Shown here piece by piece: positions 17,443-26,368 of a stretch of DNA of 64,000 bases. Both the position numbers and the translations under genes were made by a program. The notes beneath the pieces were generated by a model. The model was given only the letters and a program-made list of their open reading frames with translations. It was not told the origin of the DNA and did no database searches. How positions within the stretch are numbered: position 1 is the stretch's first letter; every line of letters starts with the position of its first letter. Source of the stretch: Ignavibacteriota bacterium (lineage in GTDB: Bacteria > Bacteroidota > Ignavibacteria > Ignavibacteriales > Ignavibacteriaceae); NCBI GenBank assembly GCA_013285405.1, contig CP053446.1, positions 3,395,001 to 3,459,000 of the forward strand. The letters run 5' to 3'.

Positions 17443-18132
17443 TTAACGCATCTGAATATTTACCATTGGAAATTTTTGCTTTGAAGTTATTTGGCTTATC
17501 CGTCCATCGATAATATCAGTAATATGATTACAAAATTCCATCTCTTTTGTATAGGCTCCGAGTGGACGTTTTGAGAAATAAGCGTTTAGCTTTTCTCTAA
17601 CAGGCTTTAATACTTCAAGTTCTTTTTGACTGCCTGCCTTTCTCGAATCATAAAGACGTCCTAACATACCTAATGCGTCGGTATTCTCAGACATTATCAA
17701 TCCATCGATAACAGTTAGAAGTTCTTCCTTTGAAAATCGTTGCTTAGAAATTTGCAATCCTAATGCCTGTGCTGCAAATCCGGCTGCTTTCCTTTGTGGA
17801 TCATCCGAGCAAGATAAGGGCTGAGTTATGTCATTAATCTTTCGTTCAAGAAATTTTTTATGTTCATTAAATTTATTTTTTGTCATCTGATAATTTGATA
17901 AAGAATCATTCAAATGTTTTTCTCGGACGGCTTGTTGCTTCTGGATTAATACTCCCGGCTTCATCTGATATTCTCCATCGTCTTCAACCTTCGGCGGGGA
18001 CATATAAAATTTTTCATCGTTACTAAATATTTTCTCCAGTCTTTTTGTTTCATCGCTTGGAGCATGGAGAACGAGATCAGGGCTAATGTCGATTTTGAAT
18101 AGTTGGTTAATGTCGGTTTTCTGGGCTTCCAT
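17443..18132 (-). CDS. Hypothetical element protein (229 aa)
   Basis: A 229-residue, soluble, charged protein with no signal or membrane segment. The middle third (about 70-110) is lysine- and glutamine-rich and could form a coiled coil; a later part reads LLTVIDGLIMSENTDALGMLGRLYDSRKAG. No family recognised. It follows the HNH gene by 23 bases, so it is probably co-transcribed with it. Confidence 0.6.
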   Translation of the reverse strand: MEAQKTDINQLFKIDISPDLVLHAPSDETKRLEKIFSNDEKFYMSPPKVEDDGEYQMKPGVLIQKQQAVREKHLNDSLSNYQMTKNKFNEHKKFLERKINDITQPLSCSDDPQRKAAGFAAQALGLQISKQRFSKEELLTVIDGLIMSENTDALGMLGRLYDSRKAGSQKELEVLKPVREKLNAYFSKRPLGAYTKEMEFCNHITDIIDGRISQITSKQKFPMVNIQMR

Positions 18133-18155
18133 TTTATTTATTCCTTTCTCTTTTA

Positions 18156-18659
18156 TTATTCCTGTGTCTGATTTTTCTGATTATTTATTTCTTTGTGTAA
18201 GGCTCGATGATGTTGTCTGCAAAGAGGTTGAACATCAAGCGCATCATTGTAACTTAAGTCTAAATGATGTGCCTCAATATTTTTTTTACTTCCACAAATT
18301 GCACAAGGCTCTAAAGTGATGTTGCCAACTTTTTTATGATACTGTACTTTGTTTCTTGCTCGTATCTTTAGACCACCAGTCTCAGCCCTATCCTTTGCGA
18401 TAGCACGAAGTTTATAGAAATAATGATTCTTACTACGTCCCCCCTTCCAATTCGGATTACGAGCGCCTCTCTGATCTTCACCATGCTGTAAAAATATCTG
18501 CTTTAATTGTTCCGATGTTCTACGCAAATTCTTTTGTTCTAAATAATGCTTGACCTGGTAAATAGAAACTCCAATCTTTGAAGCCAATTCCCGATTTGTG
18601 AGCTGAAGATTATTCTCAATATACCTGCAATCTTTATCTGTCATATTTTTGCCCTTCAT
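18156..18659 (-). CDS. HNH endonuclease with N-terminal helix-turn-helix and NUMOD3-like motif
   Basis: The 167-residue protein begins with a helix-turn-helix (LTNRELASKIGVSIYQVKHYLEQ, about 19-41). It continues with RGARNPNWKGGRS, a NUMOD3-like DNA-binding motif near 66-78, and ends in an HNH domain. The domain has the zinc cysteine pair CAICG and EAHHLDLSYNDALDVQPLCRQHHRALH. This architecture is that of phage-borne homing-type nucleases; related HNH proteins also assist DNA packaging. In a satellite-sized element it may cut a competitor's or helper's DNA. The start has several possible Mets; the longest is shown. Confidence 0.85.
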   Translation of the reverse strand: MKGKNMTDKDCRYIENNLQLTNRELASKIGVSIYQVKHYLEQKNLRRTSEQLKQIFLQHGEDQRGARNPNWKGGRSKNHYFYKLRAIAKDRAETGGLKIRARNKVQYHKKVGNITLEPCAICGSKKNIEAHHLDLSYNDALDVQPLCRQHHRALHKEINNQKNQTQE

Positions 18660-18696
18660 ATTCTTTGTCTGATGCTATCGCTTTTATTTCAATAAC

Positions 18697-20082
18697 TTAG
18701 TTTGAATTATTTACCATTAATATGTCCTCAACCTCTGAAAAGTATTCGGTTGCAAGTTCTGTAAATTCCCCTGACTCTTTCATCATCAATAGAATTTGTT
18801 TCTTGTGTTTGTTGTGTCGATTCTTTTCGCATCTGAGTATGAAATGAGAGTCATTAAATTTTATTCTACCGTCTGTTTTCAGACCGTATTCTATCGGTTT
18901 GTAGATAGTGAAAAGAAAATCGGATTCTCTCGCAAGTCCTATTGATTCGGCAAGGTTGGTTATTATTGGCGCTTCTTTACCAGAACGATTTAACTGTGAT
19001 AAAACTATAATCGCAACGTCAAGCTCTTTTGCTGTCAATTTCAAAAATTCTGAGTAGTGAGTTAGTTCACGTTCACGAGTTGTAAATTTCGCTCTTGACT
19101 GAATTAATCCTAAATAGTCAATACATACAACCTTCACGTGAAAACGATCACGCCAATATTTTATTTTTTGCTTTATATCTGCTTCCGTCAAAGGTCTGTC
19201 GTTAATGTAGAACGGCAATTTATTCTTACTAAGATTTGATAGAGTAATTCTACTCATTTCATCTTTACTTAATCTTTTAGGATTCCGCAACTTCTCTGAA
19301 GGGATTCCGCCAAGAATACCGATTAAACGGTCCGAGATTTCTTGCTCTGATTGTTCCAAAGAAATAAAGCCAACTGGGATGCCTTGCTTTGCTAAATCGA
19401 GCATGACATTTAATACAAAATATGTTTTCCCTTGTCCGGTGAAACCGGCAACGGTAATAAGATTTGATAATAGGATGCCACCAGTAGCAATATTAAGACT
19501 CGGAATTGAATTGATGTTGAGGGAATATTCATTCCCTGACATTCTGTTTTCTATGTTGCTTAATATCTCAGGGAGTTTGTCGGTAAAAGATTTATCTATT
19601 CTGATATTATCTTCAGCTATAAGCAATTCGTTAATTTCAGATTGTAAATCCATCAGCGTATCTAATCCTTTACAATCACTTTTAATTGCTTCAGCTTTGG
19701 TTTGTAGAATTTTCTCGATTGAGAAACTATACGCAACATCTTTGAACTGCATTAATACATCATTGGTTATCAGATAAGACAATGTTGGTACTAATACCCT
19801 ATCTTTTAATTTTGTAATCCTATCAGCTCCAAACTGTTTAATTAATTTCACTAATAGCAAATCAGTAGCAACATCTTTGAGTGATAACTCTACAATGCTG
19901 TTATAAAGCGATTGGTTGCCCTCTGAGAGACTTTCCGAGCGGATTCGTTCCGCAACATACACAACGGCTTCAGGATCGTTTATCATCACACAAATAATAA
20001 TTTCCTCAAGAGCGTTTTTATATTCAAGTTTATTCTGCATAGGTTGGTACTCCATTGAAACTGAGTATTGTTTCATCATCAT
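18697..20082 (-). CDS. DnaB-like replicative helicase of the element
   Basis: The 461-residue protein has an N-terminal helical DnaB-type domain (about 20-110) and a RecA-fold ATPase with Walker A GFTGQGKT (213-220). GFISLEQSEQEISDRLIG and Walker B VVCIDYLGLIQ (about 320) follow, then VLSQLNRSGKEAP and the finger-like LAESIGLARESDFLF. This is a hexameric 5'-3' replication helicase. The listed start overlaps the initiator gene by 53 bases; ATG 20040, overlapping by 11 bases, is a good alternative. It gives the element its own fork helicase. Confidence 0.88.
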   Translation of the reverse strand: MMMKQYSVSMEYQPMQNKLEYKNALEEIIICVMINDPEAVVYVAERIRSESLSEGNQSLYNSIVELSLKDVATDLLLVKLIKQFGADRITKLKDRVLVPTLSYLITNDVLMQFKDVAYSFSIEKILQTKAEAIKSDCKGLDTLMDLQSEINELLIAEDNIRIDKSFTDKLPEILSNIENRMSGNEYSLNINSIPSLNIATGGILLSNLITVAGFTGQGKTYFVLNVMLDLAKQGIPVGFISLEQSEQEISDRLIGILGGIPSEKLRNPKRLSKDEMSRITLSNLSKNKLPFYINDRPLTEADIKQKIKYWRDRFHVKVVCIDYLGLIQSRAKFTTRERELTHYSEFLKLTAKELDVAIIVLSQLNRSGKEAPIITNLAESIGLARESDFLFTIYKPIEYGLKTDGRIKFNDSHFILRCEKNRHNKHKKQILLMMKESGEFTELATEYFSEVEDILMVNNSN

Positions 20083-20494
20083 TTTTAGACATATTAATTT
20101 CTTTATATTCTTGTCTGTGTCGGGCTGTTGTCGGCTTGTTGTCGGGTTTGTTGTCGGGATAATTGTTCAAAGCCTGATAGTAAGTCCATTTTACAACGGT
20201 TATAATTGATTTTCTGTTGTCGGATTTGATGTCCAACATTTTGAGGTTTTTTAATTTGGTTAATTGATCTCGGAATGTTGATGGCTTCATATTACAATCT
20301 TCAGCTCCCTCAAATCGACCTGTAATAAACTGACCTGCCCTCAATAGTATTTCTTGACCTTCAAATAATACTTTCGTTGCTTTGTGGTTAGCTCTGAGTA
20401 AGCAATAAGTCCACACTTGCCAAAGATTCGGATTCCGGAAAACGGTGCTCTTCAGAGCCTTTCGATAGAGTTTTATGAAGGTTAAATCATTCAT
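20030..20494 (-). CDS. Phage-type replication initiator / replisome organiser (winged helix)
   Basis: A 154-residue protein whose N-terminal 110 residues resemble phage replication organisers: FIKLYRKALKSTVFRNPNLW, WTYCLLRANHK, GQFITGRFEGAEDCNMKPST and a wing-like IITVVKWTYYQAL. These bind the origin and load a DnaB-type helicase, which is the next gene. The C-terminal tail is polar and repeat-like (YPDNKPDNKPT). Its ATG overlaps the stop of the upstream gene (ATGA). Confidence 0.75.
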   Translation of the reverse strand: MNDLTFIKLYRKALKSTVFRNPNLWQVWTYCLLRANHKATKVLFEGQEILLRAGQFITGRFEGAEDCNMKPSTFRDQLTKLKNLKMLDIKSDNRKSIITVVKWTYYQALNNYPDNKPDNKPTTARHRQEYKEINMSKNDDETILSFNGVPTYAE

Positions 20495-20652
20495 AAATTC
20501 GACTCACTGAGGTAATTAAATTGGTATAGTCCTCTATCGTAAGTAATTGAAAATAAAGGGTGATCGTCTCTCAGGTTATCCGAAGGGCAAAAAAATGGAG
20601 TTTTGAAGTTTGAATAAACTTTAGAGAAAAGTGTCTTAAATGTGAAATTCAT
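20491..20652 (-). CDS. Small hypothetical element protein (53 aa)
   Basis: Starting from ATG 20652, which has AAGGA five to seven bases upstream, it encodes 53 residues (MNFTFKTLFSKVYSN..). It overlaps the next gene by the tetramer ATGA, the main reason to believe it. The frame is open further upstream, but that part runs through an inverted repeat and has no ribosome site. Function unknown. Confidence 0.5.
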   Translation of the reverse strand: MNFTFKTLFSKVYSNFKTPFFCPSDNLRDDHPLFSITYDRGLYQFNYLSESNL

Positions 20653-20682
20653 TATCCTTAATTCCTTTATATGAACTTTATT

Positions 20683-20711
20683 TGTGCAATCTATTTTTTG
20701 TGGATTGCACA
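20683..20711. promoter_or_regulatory. Inverted repeat, candidate operator or origin site of the element
   Basis: TGTGCAATC (20683-20691) and GATTGCACA (20703-20711) form a perfect 9-bp inverted repeat with an 11-nt spacer, directly before the small gene that leads into the replication genes. No T run follows, so an operator or initiator site is more likely than a terminator. Confidence 0.55.
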
Positions 20712-20777
20712 ATGCAAGAAAGAGAAATTTTCGGATAATTTCTGTAAATAGTTATTTACATTTTTGTAAAGATGCTT

Positions 20778-21488
20778 TTACAGGTCTTTCTTTTGAACTT
20801 TGTAACTATCTCTAATGCTTATTAATAGCTGGGTTGGAAATCCATTTCCGCAAATTAGATCTGATTCATTATATTTTTTCAGCAACTTATTTGCCTTAAT
20901 GATCGCTTGAAATTGCTTTGGTTTTGGTTTTTCTGTTGTTTCAATTTCCTTAATCTTTTTCATAAAATTAAAGTCATAAGTTCTCCCGGCGTTCGCTTTC
21001 ATTTCCATTTTTTCAAGTTCACTCTGAGTTATTAGATTCTTTTCCCTTAGGATTTTTAGTAACGGTAACATAAATCCGTAAGACAACAAGAAATATTCCC
21101 CGACTAAATCTTTCGCTTCATTTTCTAATAACGTGTATTGTTTTGTTTTGCTCCCAAACGTCCGGTCTAAAATTACAATGCTTTCCTTTCCGATAACATG
21201 CTTCTTTTCTTTTAGAATAATTTTTTTCTTAGTGAAGTAATAATCAAAGTTATTTCTCAACTCTTTTTGAATCATCATAAATGAGTTGATAAGCAAATCT
21301 TTTTTCAAAGTATCATCAAATGCAGTGGGTTCAATTTTCGATATGATTGAATAAGTTTCCTCAAATTTCTCATTAAATATTTGCCATACTTTTGACAGAT
21401 ATTTCGATTTTTCATAATATTTTATTAGTCCATATTCCGATATATATATTCTGTTTTTTTTGATTTCTTTTGAGATTAAATCATCCAT
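20778..21488 (-). CDS. Hypothetical element protein (236 aa)
   Basis: A 236-residue soluble protein, lysine-rich and helix-prone, with no family I can name. Segments such as ITQSELEKMEMKANAGRTYDFNF and the C-terminal GFPTQLLISIRDSY are candidates for a search. It lies between the integrase and the replication genes, where satellites often keep regulators or excisionases, but it is larger than either and shows no clear helix-turn-helix. Confidence 0.6.
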   Translation of the reverse strand: MDDLISKEIKKNRIYISEYGLIKYYEKSKYLSKVWQIFNEKFEETYSIISKIEPTAFDDTLKKDLLINSFMMIQKELRNNFDYYFTKKKIILKEKKHVIGKESIVILDRTFGSKTKQYTLLENEAKDLVGEYFLLSYGFMLPLLKILREKNLITQSELEKMEMKANAGRTYDFNFMKKIKEIETTEKPKPKQFQAIIKANKLLKKYNESDLICGNGFPTQLLISIRDSYKVQKKDL

Positions 21489-21656
21489 TTTTCATTCCTT
21501 CTTTCTTTCCTTATGTAAAAATTAAAAAATTATAAGAAGCTATCAATTCCAGACAAATACCTGTTTTAATCCTTCTTATATCATTGGAGAGTATTTATCC
21601 CTCAATAACTCTTTATAAATCAATAGAATAAATCAGCTATCTACGCCGATGCGCTG

Positions 21657-22667
21657 TTAAATCTGAATAATACTTATTGAATTTCTCAAATCTTCAGTTC
21701 TTACATGGCTGTATATCATTGTTGTCTTAATATCAGCATGACCGAGTATCTTTGAAACGTGGTAGATACTTACACCGCTTTGAACTAACCAAGAAGCCGT
21801 TGTGTGTCTTAGTGAGTGAAATGTCAATTTACTATTTATCTTTGCTTTGCGTACATACTTCTTAAATTTATGAGTGATGTAATCCTGTTTGATCTTCTCA
21901 TTAAACAGAGTGAACACAAAAGACGATTCTGATTGTCGCTGTCGTTTAGCTAATATCTCAAGAGCTGGTTCGGTTAGTGGAACGGTTCGGATTCTTTTTG
22001 ACTTAGTTAAGTAATTCTGGTTATTTAGGATTAATAATCGCTCGTTAAAATCAACTTGACTCCAATCCATCTGGATAAGTTCACCCTGTCTTAGTCCGGT
22101 ATAAAGAGCAATCTTAACAATGTCTATTATATCGGGGTTGTCAATTACTTCAATCAACTTTTGAAAATCTTCCTTGCTATAAAATAAGGGTTGTTTCTCT
22201 GGTAGCCTGAAGCGCTTAATTTTCTTCATTGGATTCTCTAATAGAAAACCGTCCTGTACTGCTTTGTTAAGCATACTCGCTATTTGCCGGTAGTCTCTAC
22301 TTGCTGAATAAACAGAGGACGATTTCAGTCTATTCAGTAAATATGTTTCGAGTTCTTTTGATGTTAGCTCGGTTAGGAATGGATTACCAAAAGCAGACTT
22401 TAGAAAATTGAATGTTGTTTTATAGTTCCGCATTGTTTTGGCTGTGAAGATAGGTTCTGCATACCTGAAGAAATGAAATTGAAATTCTTTGAGTCTGATA
22501 GGTTCAACCAACTGAGAGTTTTTTATTTCTTGCTCCCTCTGGAATTTCACAAAAAACTTTTGTGCTTCCTTTTTGGTTCTCTCACCCGTTGAGATTGCTG
22601 CCCGTTTATTATCCTTGTCTTTATAGATAATATAATATCTGCCGTTCTGGTTTTTGGATAAGAACAT
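21657..22667 (-). CDS. Tyrosine recombinase / integrase
   Basis: The 336-residue protein has an N-terminal Arm-type binding domain, a SAM-like core-binding domain (about 60-150) and the catalytic domain. Visible active-site residues are R193 (GLRQGEL), H284 and R287 (FHSLRH), H310 (LGH) and the nucleophile Y319 (MIYSH). It integrates and excises the element by recombination between the att copies in tRNA-Arg. The gene lies 86 bases from the right att copy. Confidence 0.95.
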   Translation of the reverse strand: MFLSKNQNGRYYIIYKDKDNKRAAISTGERTKKEAQKFFVKFQREQEIKNSQLVEPIRLKEFQFHFFRYAEPIFTAKTMRNYKTTFNFLKSAFGNPFLTELTSKELETYLLNRLKSSSVYSASRDYRQIASMLNKAVQDGFLLENPMKKIKRFRLPEKQPLFYSKEDFQKLIEVIDNPDIIDIVKIALYTGLRQGELIQMDWSQVDFNERLLILNNQNYLTKSKRIRTVPLTEPALEILAKRQRQSESSFVFTLFNEKIKQDYITHKFKKYVRKAKINSKLTFHSLRHTTASWLVQSGVSIYHVSKILGHADIKTTMIYSHVRTEDLRNSISIIQI

Positions 22668-22753
22668 AGTAAAGCTCCTTGTCTCTCAAAGACAGGATTG
22701 AAGTATAAAACAGGTAAAGAATGATAGGTAAGTTTTTTTTATGTAGTTTGCTT

Positions 22754-22804
22754 CCTCAGCTTAGAAGGCTGATGCTCTATCCGGTTGAGCTACGGGCGCT
22801 CAAT
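22754..22804. repeat. Attachment-site repeat, integrase side (51 bp tRNA-Arg fragment)
   Basis: Exact copy of 16293-16343. It contains only the 5' half of tRNA-Arg and cannot fold as a tRNA. It marks the right boundary of the integrated element. Confidence 0.9.
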
Positions 22805-22827
22805 TCAAAATATCAATAATCAATTTT

Positions 22828-22907
22828 CAAATAACAAATAAAATTCATTGCTCAAATTTCAAATAACAAACCATTGGAATTTTGAATTTAGAATTGTTTG
22901 TTATTTG
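22828..22907. repeat. CAAATAACAAA inverted repeat (family A)
   Basis: CAAATAACAAAC (22860-22871) pairs with GTTTGTTATTTG (22896-22907), with another CAAATAACAAA at 22828. A related inverted repeat occurs at 46779-46880, so this is a dispersed family. It sits between the att site and tRNA-Pro. Confidence 0.7.
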
Positions 22908-22934
22908 GTGCTTATGATTTGGTCTTTTAACCAG

Positions 22935-23009
22935 TCGGGGCGGCAGGATTCGAACCTGCGACCTCCTGCTCCCAAAGCAGGCGCGATAGCCGGACTACGC
23001 TACGCCCCG
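22935..23009 (-). tRNA. tRNA-Pro (TGG)
   Basis: Minus-strand cloverleaf: acceptor CGGGGCG/CGCCCCG, anticodon loop TTTGGGA (TGG), T-loop GGTTCGAATCC, discriminator A. CCA is not encoded, unlike the Glu, His and Arg tRNAs nearby. Confidence 0.95.
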
Positions 23010-23205
23010 ATTTATCTTTTGATAGAAGAACAAATATCTTAAAAATTGAAGCACAAATATATCTATCGAATTCTGAAAAAAAAAGTAAATTACGTGGGGT
23101 ATCGCATTATGAATTCTTTTTTATTCATCGTATCAATTTTAACTTGATTCTGTTATTTTTTGTTACATAAAATAGAATTTTTCAATTAGTTGTCGCTGGT
23201 TGTTC

Positions 23206-24417
23206 ATGATTGTTTCCTGGTATATCGCAAAGCAATTTATTCACTCACGAAAAGATTCGCGCTTTATTAGTTTGATTTCAACGATTGCAATTATGGGTAT
23301 TGCGCTTGGTGTTGCAACTCTTATAATTGCCATTAGTGTGCTCAAGGGCTTTGAACAAACTATTACAAATAAAGTCATTGATTTCGATTCACATATCAAG
23401 ATCACATCTTATCGCTCGGATTTACCTGACTACAAAAAAACTTTGCCGTGGATTCAATCTCATCTGGAAAAATTTAATCCCAAGATAACTCCATTTTCAT
23501 CCAAATTGGTACTAATTAGCAATAAGAAGAAGAAAGAGGGAATCAATTTATTTGGACTGGATGCTGATAATGATAAACCCTTTTTTGTGAATAATATTGT
23601 TGAAGGTGATGTCAAGCTTTCAGATGATAAAATATTGATTGGTAAAAAACTTGCTGATAAATTATTTCTTAAAGTTGGTGATCGGGTAAATATATTTTCT
23701 TTAAAAAATGATCAGATACCATCACCAGATAATTTACCAAACATTCAAAAATTTGTTGTCAGCGGAATTTTTGAAAGTGGCATGACTGAGTATGATGATA
23801 CATATGCTTATACTTCTTTAGAATCTGCTCAGAAACTTTTTGATATTGGTGACAATATTACCGGAATTAATATTAAACTTGGAAACATCTCAAAGATTGA
23901 CAGCCTTACTACATTTCTGAGTAAATCTCTTCGGTATCCATACCTTGTCAGATCTGTATATCAGATACATAGAAATATTTTTACGTGGATTGAATTGCAG
24001 AAAGAACCAATTCCTATTGTTCTCGCACTAATAATTCTTGTCGCAGTTTTTAATATTGTTGGTACATTGCTGATGATTGTTCTTGAAAAAACAAATTCAA
24101 TCGGAATAATCCAAACGTTGGGATCTAAACAGCATCAAATCATTTCCATCTTTATGATACACGGTGCTTTTCTTGGAATAATAGGAATCTTTATGGGAAG
24201 TTTATTAGCATCCATTCTGATTTTTGTACAGGAAAAATTTAATATTATAACTTTACCGTCATCTGTTTATTTTATGTCAAAAGTTCCGTTTTTACTTACT
24301 GCCGATACTTTTATATGGATAGCGATTCTCACTTTTGTACTTTGTCTTCTGGCATCAGTTATCCCTAGTTATATTGCATCGAAGATAAGAACTTTAACTG
24401 CATTGAGGTCCGGCTGA
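23206..24417 (+). CDS. LolC/LolE-type ABC transporter permease (first copy)
   Basis: About 403 residues with one N-terminal membrane helix (SLISTIAIMGIALGVATLIIAISVLKGF), a large periplasmic MacB-PCD-like domain and three C-terminal helices (FtsX domain). The family extracts lipoproteins from the inner membrane for transport to the outer membrane. I prefer ATG 23206 over the TTG two codons earlier. Its stop overlaps the next permease start (TGATG), and lolD follows, giving the LolCDE arrangement. Confidence 0.88.
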   Translation: MIVSWYIAKQFIHSRKDSRFISLISTIAIMGIALGVATLIIAISVLKGFEQTITNKVIDFDSHIKITSYRSDLPDYKKTLPWIQSHLEKFNPKITPFSSKLVLISNKKKKEGINLFGLDADNDKPFFVNNIVEGDVKLSDDKILIGKKLADKLFLKVGDRVNIFSLKNDQIPSPDNLPNIQKFVVSGIFESGMTEYDDTYAYTSLESAQKLFDIGDNITGINIKLGNISKIDSLTTFLSKSLRYPYLVRSVYQIHRNIFTWIELQKEPIPIVLALIILVAVFNIVGTLLMIVLEKTNSIGIIQTLGSKQHQIISIFMIHGAFLGIIGIFMGSLLASILIFVQEKFNIITLPSSVYFMSKVPFLLTADTFIWIAILTFVLCLLASVIPSYIASKIRTLTALRSG

Positions 24418-25640
24418 TGAGATACGAACGATTTATCGCAAAAAGATATCTGGTTTCAAAACACAAAATTAATTTCATTACTATTATCTCAATCATTTCA
24501 ATTACCGGTATAACGATTGGAGTTGCAGCATTAATAATTGTTCTCTCCGTTTTTAATGGATTCGGCAGTCTCGTCACAAGTTACCTGATGAGCCTCGATC
24601 CTCACATCAGGATTAACGCAACATCAGAAGCAGGTGAGAAATCATTACCAAAATTAGCCGGATCATTGGATTCAATTGATGATGTGAAAGCATATTCAGC
24701 TTATGTGGAAGGAAAAGTTCTTGCCTATAACAAAGGATTGACACAAGTAGTTAACCTGAAAGGAATCGAGAAAATTTCTATCAATAACGTTTATATGTTA
24801 AACGAAAATATTGTTGATGGCGAAGATAAGTTTTCAGATATTTCAAGTGTATTCATTGGTCTTCCTTTAGCTGATAAGATGCGGGTAATGGCTGGAGATA
24901 CTCTTATTTTAATTTCACCGTTAAATATTGAGCAAGCAATCACCCAACTCTCCTTGCCATTATCAAAGACGTTTATAGTAGCTGGTGTTTTTATTTCTAA
25001 AAATAATGAATATGATGAAAGCTATATTTTTAGTGATCTAAAAGATGCTCAATATTTATTTGGTTACAAAAATAATTTTCAAGGATATGATATAAGGTTA
25101 AATGACATCGATGAGTCAAATGCAGTGAAAGCACAACTTGTTTCCAAACTTGATCAAAATAATTTTAGTGTAAATACCTGGTATGATTTTCATAAAGAAC
25201 TTTACTCTGTTATGCAAATTGAAAGATGGACAGCATATATAATCCTCTCATTAATAATTGCAGTTGCTACTTTCAATATTCTTGGTTCTTTGTCAATGTC
25301 AGTAATTGAAAAGAAACGCGACATTGGCATATTGAGATCAATAGGCGCTACGGAAAAATCAATTTTAAAAATATTTATGTTCGAAGGTTTGCTAATCGGA
25401 ATCATTGGTACTCTGCTCGGCGTCTTGATTGGATATGCAGTGTGTTACATCCAGATTAAATACAATATTTATCCATTGGATCCTTCACAGTACAAAATTG
25501 ATTCGCTTCCGATTGAAATCAGAATTTCAGATTTCTTTTTCATAAGCTTTGCATCCATGTTGTTATCATTTCTGGCTTCGCTGTACCCGGCAAAAAAAGC
25601 AGCAAAAGTTAATCCGATTAGTGCAATTAAATGGGAATAA
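24417..25640 (+). CDS. LolC/LolE-type ABC transporter permease (second copy)
   Basis: A 407-residue paralogue of the upstream permease. It has an N-terminal helix ISITGITIGVAALIIVLSVFNGF, a periplasmic domain and C-terminal FtsX helices containing KKRDIGILRSIGATEKSILKIF, the cytoplasmic coupling segment that meets the ATPase. The two permeases presumably form a heterodimer. Its ATG overlaps the previous stop, so the pair is translationally coupled. Confidence 0.9.
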   Translation: MRYERFIAKRYLVSKHKINFITIISIISITGITIGVAALIIVLSVFNGFGSLVTSYLMSLDPHIRINATSEAGEKSLPKLAGSLDSIDDVKAYSAYVEGKVLAYNKGLTQVVNLKGIEKISINNVYMLNENIVDGEDKFSDISSVFIGLPLADKMRVMAGDTLILISPLNIEQAITQLSLPLSKTFIVAGVFISKNNEYDESYIFSDLKDAQYLFGYKNNFQGYDIRLNDIDESNAVKAQLVSKLDQNNFSVNTWYDFHKELYSVMQIERWTAYIILSLIIAVATFNILGSLSMSVIEKKRDIGILRSIGATEKSILKIFMFEGLLIGIIGTLLGVLIGYAVCYIQIKYNIYPLDPSQYKIDSLPIEIRISDFFFISFASMLLSFLASLYPAKKAAKVNPISAIKWE

Positions 25641-25674
25641 ACCTAATAGAAAATTTTCTATAACAATAAATTAA

Positions 25675-26361
25675 ATGGACAATATCATTTTAACTGCAAA
25701 AAATATATACAAGTCTTTTCAATCGACCAGAAGAAACAAGCTCGAAGTTTTGAAAGGTGTCTCCGTTGAAATCGAAATGAAAAATATTACAATCATAGTT
25801 GGAGCTTCTGGTGCCGGTAAAAGCACATTGCTTCATTTACTTGGAGGTTTAGACAGACCGGACTCTGGAGAAGTAATTTATGATTCGGAAAATATTTTCA
25901 AATATTCTGAAGATCAACTGGCTAAATTCAGGAATAAGAATATCGGATTTGTTTTTCAGTTTCATCATCTGCTGCCGGAATTCACTGCAATCGAAAATGT
26001 TATTCTTCCTCAGATAATCGGAGGGATAAATTTTCAGGATGCAAAAATTAAAAGTGCAAAGTTGCTTGAAACGGTTGGGTTAACTGAGCGTATCGATCAC
26101 AAACCTGCAGAATTGTCGGGAGGAGAACAACAACGAGTAGCTTTTGCACGTGCTTTAGCTAATGATCCTAAAATAATTTTTGCTGATGAGCCTACCGGCA
26201 ATCTGGATTCAGTTAACAGTGAAGGAATACATGCTCTGATTCGTGATCTTAAATCAAATCTTGGAATTACTTTTGTAATTGTAACTCACAATCCAAAGTT
26301 GGTAAACTTAGCCGATAGGTTATTAGAAATCAAAGACGGAAAAATTCTTTCCAAACAATAA
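25675..26361 (+). CDS. lolD: LolD-type ATP-binding protein
   Basis: A 228-residue ABC ATPase with Walker A GASGAGKST, Q-loop FQFHHLLPEFTAIENV, signature LSGGEQQRVAFARAL and Walker B IIFADEPTGNLD. The HHLLPEFTA stretch is typical of LolD. It drives lipoprotein release through the two upstream permeases. It ends 7 bases before the convergent aminopeptidase gene. Confidence 0.9.
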   Translation: MDNIILTAKNIYKSFQSTRRNKLEVLKGVSVEIEMKNITIIVGASGAGKSTLLHLLGGLDRPDSGEVIYDSENIFKYSEDQLAKFRNKNIGFVFQFHHLLPEFTAIENVILPQIIGGINFQDAKIKSAKLLETVGLTERIDHKPAELSGGEQQRVAFARALANDPKIIFADEPTGNLDSVNSEGIHALIRDLKSNLGITFVIVTHNPKLVNLADRLLEIKDGKILSKQ

Positions 26362-26368
26362 TCGGAAA

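Larger units (their letters stand above)
16344..22753. mobile_element. 6.4-kb integrative element (satellite-like) at tRNA-Arg
   Basis: The segment between the two 51-bp att repeats holds about ten genes, all on the minus strand: tyrosine integrase, two unknowns, replication initiator-like protein, DnaB-like helicase, HNH nuclease and four small proteins. There are no capsid, terminase, conjugation or relaxase genes. Integrase plus an initiator-helicase pair in such a short span resembles a phage satellite or a minimal integrative plasmid. Gene density and short overlaps are phage-like. No resistance or metabolic cargo is seen. Confidence 0.85.

Noticed and set aside
22754-22804. Second tRNA-Arg gene
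   Set aside because: Only the 5' half of the cloverleaf is present; there is no T-arm or 3' acceptor strand. It is an attachment-site copy.
22848-23042. 64-residue plus-strand open frame with RQDSNLRPPAPKAG
   Set aside because: It is the antisense reading of tRNA-Pro, a common false call.
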